This document shows positions 20,603 through 21,034 of a stretch of 21,034 bases of DNA, in pieces. The notes beneath the pieces are model-generated. The model had not been told where the DNA came from, ran no database searches, and saw nothing but the letters and a program-made list of their open reading frames with translations. Location: positions 1 to 21,034 of IMG/VR virus record IMGVR_UViG_3300036859_000367, one strand, 5' to 3'. The position numbers were made by a program, and so were the translations under genes. The DNA is from a virus. Every line of letters starts with the position of its first letter. Within the stretch, counting starts at the first letter, position 1.

Positions 20603-20611
20603 GTCCTTTCT
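20598..20611 (-). repeat. 14-bp shared element AGAAAGGACTTGAC, second copy
   Basis: Identical to 16518-16505 on the minus strand. Here its end supplies the -35 hexamer TTGACT of the promoter at 20602-20573. The 17-bp element lies 19 bases upstream. Together the two elements form a paired module found twice in the window. Confidence 0.7.
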
Positions 20612-20630
20612 ATGCAGAGAATCGGTACAC

Positions 20631-20647
20631 CCCAGGTACGTCCCAAC
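20631..20647 (-). repeat. 17-bp dispersed element, copy C
   Basis: Identical to 331-347 and 16529-16545 on the minus strand. It lies in the divergent region, 28 bases upstream of the -35 of the promoter at 20602-20573. The place upstream of a sigma-70-like promoter fits an activator or repressor site better than a core promoter. Confidence 0.85.
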
Positions 20648-20824
20648 CCTGCCCCCATTTTAGCCTTCCTCGCAGCTCGCCGATCCTCCCCATGCGCCTG
20701 GCTATCGTGGCTAAGACCTAGTCCCATTCATTTCTGATCAGTAAATAGTCGGCGGTCTTGGTTCTAGCCGCGCGCGCCTATGGGAGGGTGGTCGGCTTGA
20801 ACCCCCTTGTGGTGGTACTGTGAA
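20648..20824. other. Divergent intergenic region, no gene seen
   Basis: The stretch between copy C and the plus-strand leader hairpins holds no convincing gene, tRNA or clear promoter on either strand. Plus-strand frames through it are Pro/Arg-rich and lack ribosome binding sites. A 10-base string TAAGACCTAG (near 20713) is also present near 16155, with TAGCCTTCCTC also shared by both neighbourhoods, but in a different order, so its meaning is unclear. Confidence 0.5.
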
Positions 20825-20931
20825 GGGAGCGCAGTAGGCCGCTCCCGGAGCGTGTTTTTGCTCTCTGACAATTCAGGGCACCGATTCCCTGCGGGTCTCC
20901 CCAAACGGGCGATCTCGCGAGGGGGAGATCC
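20825..20931 (+). promoter_or_regulatory. Hairpin-rich 5' leader of the plus-strand gene
   Basis: Three plus-strand stems precede the ATG at 20955: GGGAGCG/CGCTCCC (20825-20846, 8-base loop); CAGGG/CCCTG (20874-20891, 8-base loop); GGTCTCCCC with GGGGAGATCC (20894-20931, one bulge). A second GGAGCG (20847-20852) could pair with the first stem's 3' arm instead and is followed by TGTTTTT, so an attenuator-like switch is possible. No known riboswitch motif is recognised. Confidence 0.45.
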
Positions 20932-20954
20932 GAAACATCGGCAGGAGAAGGCCA

Positions 20955-21034
20955 ATGTTGAGGATCAGGATCAAGGCAGGGATCGGAACGTACACTCCGG
21001 CAGGAGGGTCGGAAACGGAGATCCTACGGCGCGA
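20955..21034 (+). CDS. Partial plus-strand gene, N-terminal 26 residues
   Basis: ATG at 20955 with AGGAG seven bases upstream, open to the right edge. The 26 residues read MLRIRIKAGIGTYTPAGGSE then TEILRR. It is too short to identify. It points away from the late arm, so it may open the early or replication arm of the phage. A minus-strand frame over 20764-20955 is the alternative, but it lacks a ribosome binding site and starts at TTG. Confidence 0.6.
   Translation, partial: MLRIRIKAGIGTYTPAGGSETEILRR

Noticed and set aside
20648-20824. Possible tRNA or riboswitch in the divergent region
   Set aside because: I found no cloverleaf with a TTC-type T loop and no known riboswitch signature. 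A GC-rich stretch of the leader (20510-20535) recalls part of the c-di-GMP-I motif, but the order and the needed conserved bases are missing.
20764-20955. Minus-strand frame of 63 aa in the divergent region
   Set aside because: It starts at TTG without a ribosome binding site, is rich in Arg and Pro, and conflicts with a plus-strand ATG that has AGGAG at the right distance.
1-21034. CRISPR array, insertion sequence, integrase or attachment site
   Set aside because: No regular spaced repeats, no transposase or recombinase motif, and no long terminal inverted or direct repeats were seen; the 17-bp copies are too far apart and lie at gene-set boundaries.

Overview
The window looks like the late (packaging and virion) arm of a tailed bacteriophage, probably a phage contig from an uncultured source. 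The hallmark genes are a terminase pair, a portal, a putative scaffold, an HK97-fold-type major capsid protein, a connector/adaptor-like protein, a collagen-like fibre, and an endolysin next to a holin-like protein. No tape-measure gene, integrase, tRNA or CRISPR array is seen. The absence of a tape measure, together with an adaptor-like gene and a possible tail-nozzle/propeller-like gene at the left edge, favours a short-tailed (podovirus-like) virion, but the window is incomplete. The host cannot be named. Promoters look bacterial sigma-70-like, and gene starts use ATG, GTG and TTG with purine-rich ribosome binding sites.

Layout: from about 20.46 kb down to position 1 every gene is on the minus strand. 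Reading that way: a secreted beta-helix protein (20461-18566); a 50-aa protein, small and large terminase (18553-16545); four tiny genes (16476-15897); portal, an HNH endonuclease overlapping its 3' end, and a 72-aa protein (15896-13480). A consensus extended -10 promoter (13483-13455) then leads into scaffold, a 118-aa protein and major capsid protein (13440-11484). A two-hairpin spacer (11474-11424) separates these from three virion-type small proteins, a membrane-anchored peptide and an 884-aa secreted Cys-rich beta-helix protein with a thrombospondin type 3 tail (11409-7155). Next come adaptor-like and fibre-like genes (7154-4225), the lysis pair (4240-3511), a collagen-like fibre (3518-2739) and more small virion-like proteins (2739-384). 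The last gene (293-1) runs off the left edge. A divergent region at 20462-20954 separates this arm from a plus-strand gene starting at 20955.

Most junctions overlap by 1-4 bases (TAATG, TGATG, ATGA, GTGA), so translation is probably coupled. Two overlaps are much longer and use two frames over one stretch: 221 bp between small and large terminase and 173 bp between portal and the HNH gene.

Most notable: (i) a perfect 17-bp element repeated three times in the same orientation, each copy at a boundary before a minus-strand gene (331-347, 16529-16545, 20631-20647), suggesting a phage-specific regulatory element; (ii) two large exported beta-helix proteins with signal peptides inside the late arm; (iii) a textbook promoter so close to the capsid operon start that it decides the start codon and implies an almost leaderless mRNA; (iv) hairpin-rich leaders on both sides of the divergent region.
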